Positions 47,416 to 48,271 of a DNA stretch of 48,271 nt are shown here, piece by piece; the first letter of the stretch is position 1, and every line of letters begins with the position of its first letter. Source of the DNA: Streptomyces halstedii (GTDB taxonomy: Bacteria; Actinomycetota; Actinomycetes; Streptomycetales; Streptomycetaceae). The stretch lies in NCBI GenBank assembly GCA_000720535.1, contig JOAZ01000036.1:1-48271 (forward strand). The letters run 5' to 3'. A model generated the notes under the pieces. It made no database searches, was not told the origin of the DNA, and saw nothing but the letters and a program-made list of their open reading frames with translations. Position numbers and translations under genes: made by a program.

Positions 47416-47546
47416 CCGACCGCGCCGAGATCATCGCCGAGGCGGCCGAGCACGGGATCGAGCTCACGCCGCAGGACATCGGCCCCGAGGGAACGCTCGA
47501 CGGCATGGAAGCGGCCGAATGGCTCGCCGCTATGACCATGGACTAA
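47412..47546 (+). CDS. Small acidic protein, 44 aa
   Basis: GTG 47412 overlaps the upstream stop; the frame ends at TAA 47546. The product is helical and acidic (DRAEIIAEAAEHGIELTPQD). Supported by coupling to the two genes upstream. Confidence 0.58.
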   Translation: MTDRAEIIAEAAEHGIELTPQDIGPEGTLDGMEAAEWLAAMTMD

Positions 47547-47583
47547 CGCAAGGAGAGACGGCCTAGATAACAACTAGGCAACA

Positions 47584-47618
47584 GAAAAAGGGTGGCGCTG
47601 GAATCGCCACCCTTTTTC
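47584..47618 (+). terminator. Hairpin with A/T flanks
   Basis: AAAAAGGGTGGCG and CGCCACCCTTTTT form a 13 bp stem with a 7-base loop and T-run, the last terminator before the right telomere. Confidence 0.9.
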
Positions 47619-47639
47619 CATGCCCAAAATGCGCGGCCA

Positions 47640-47910
47640 ATCGACAGCCCTTCGGGCTGGTCCGCCCCTAAAGTGCCCTTCGGGCACGGGCGGACGTGTC
47701 CCCGCTTCGCGGGTCCATAGGGGAAGCCCGCCCCCCTATGTGGCCTTCGGCCACGGGGCGGAAAAGACCCTGCCCTAAAGGGCAGCCGCTAGCGCGGTGG
47801 GCCCCTCTAAAAGGCGCTTCGCGCCTTGGGGCCCGCCCCTGCGGGGCAAATGGAATCGACCTTTGGTCGATAAGAATAACCCCTCTTTGGGTTATTCGAA
47901 TAAGCCTCGA
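47640..47910. repeat. Right subtelomeric palindrome array, inner part
   Basis: At least nine short-loop palindromes follow one another, several nested. Examples are 47643-47658, GTGCCCTTCGGGCAC inside GTCCGCCC/GGGCGGAC (47660-47695), CCCGCTTCGCGGG (47701-47713), TGGCCTTCGGCCA, TGCCCTAAAGGGCA, AGGCGCTTCGCGCCT and TCGACCTTTGGTCGA. No gene is present. The left end has no equivalent array. Confidence 0.85.
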
Positions 47911-48069
47911 TAAAGGCACCCATAAAGAGGCGACCACCCCCCTTGCTAAACAATGCAAGATAGGCTATGTTGGGGCAACAACAGAAAAGCGAGAGAGGAA
48001 AGCGGGTTTATCGGTTGCCAGTTCGAGCCGAAACGGAACGGCAGACCCCCACCCGCCCCCTCGCTGCCA

Positions 48070-48271
48070 GCCTCGCCGCGAAGCGGCGGCGCTTAGCCGC
48101 GAAGCGGCAAAAGCGCAGGTCAGAGGCCGTGAAACGGCCTCTCGGGCGTCTTCCCGCCCTCGTGAAACGAGGGCCGGGCTCCGCGAAGCGGAGCCCGCAG
48201 ACGGCGTGAAACGCCGTCGAGTGATCGGCGAAGCCGATCACCGGTTGTAGCACGCGCAGCGTGCTACAGAC
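48070..48271. repeat. Right telomere palindromes
   Basis: Palindromes at 48075-48087, 48096-48108, 48122-48142, 48156-48174, 48176-48196, 48200-48218, 48222-48240 and 48247-48267 are packed with almost no spacers. On the plus strand, which ends 3' here, loops are GCGAAGC, GTGAAAC or, outermost, GCGCAGC. The last ~50 bases are an inverted copy of the left end with paired changes in the stems. Confidence 0.93.

Noticed and set aside
47696-48250. 184-codon plus-strand frame through the right telomere array
   Set aside because: It reads through consecutive palindromes and has no ribosome site; the repetitive Ala/Arg product reflects the hairpins.
1-48271. Relaxase, integrase, IS transposase, rRNA, or antibiotic-resistance gene
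   Set aside because: None recognised by reading the translated frames; a profile search would be needed to exclude a divergent relaxase.

Overview
The window reads as a complete 48.3 kb linear plasmid of a Streptomyces-like actinomycete. Three things support this. Composition is very GC-rich, with GTG starts and many ATGA/GTGA stop-start overlaps. Both ends carry closely packed palindromes with GCGAAGC-, GTGAAAC- and GCGCAGC-type loops when read on the 3' strand, and the outermost ~50 bp are inverted copies of each other. The plasmid also encodes its own telomere proteins, Tpg and Tap. The end sequence (GTCTGTAG/CCACGC...) is not the CCCGCGGAGC-type archetypal Streptomyces telomere.

Layout, left to right. 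1-893: left telomere and an iteron-bearing, gene-free subtelomere. 894-7298: a huge Ala/Glu coiled-coil protein, an orphan TniQ protein, small hypotheticals and a dense regulatory hub at 6.4-6.95 kb. 7396-15666 (minus strand): ParA and its ParB-like partner, a DUF6884 protein with a lipoprotein-like tail, tap, tpg, a two-HTH protein that may be the replication initiator, and an XRE regulator. 15821-18177: a leaderless small HTH gene, a likely toxin-antitoxin pair, an orphan UTRA-domain protein and a GntR regulator. 18434-28462: a plus-strand transfer/spread module (small membrane proteins, a DUF2637 SpdB2-like protein, a TraB-type FtsK translocase, more membrane and accessory proteins), ending with a stand-alone RapZ C-terminal-domain protein. 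28546-32568: small genes, an XRE/TPR regulator coupled to a flavoprotein, and palindromic operators. 32713-46186: an FtsK-like ATPase, then a T4SS-like operon (TcpC/VirB8-like, small membrane protein, VirB3/TcpE-like, VirB4-like ATPase, lipoprotein, VirB6-like, second VirB8-like, VirB1-like wall hydrolase). 46187-48271: a structured hairpin element, three small coupled genes, and a long right subtelomeric palindrome array.

Functionally the plasmid has linear-end maintenance (tpg-tap plus telomeres), segregation (parA with a parB-like partner), probable addiction (16.1-16.7 kb) and two sets of conjugation machinery: a septal TraB/Spd set and a T4SS-like channel with its own FtsK-like ATPase. 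I see no relaxase and no integrase. Several DNA motifs recur across the plasmid and tie the modules together: a CTTGTAG promoter/operator family (7 sites), a 45 bp CCCCAG...GTCATAAC element (3), a GGCGCACAG palindrome (2-3), a CTCTCC...GGAGAG palindrome (3), a GTGCACC...TGGCGGTTTCGG iteron (8-10), and an octamer array GCGACAGG with fixed 15/12/12 spacing that occurs in different reading frames of unrelated genes.
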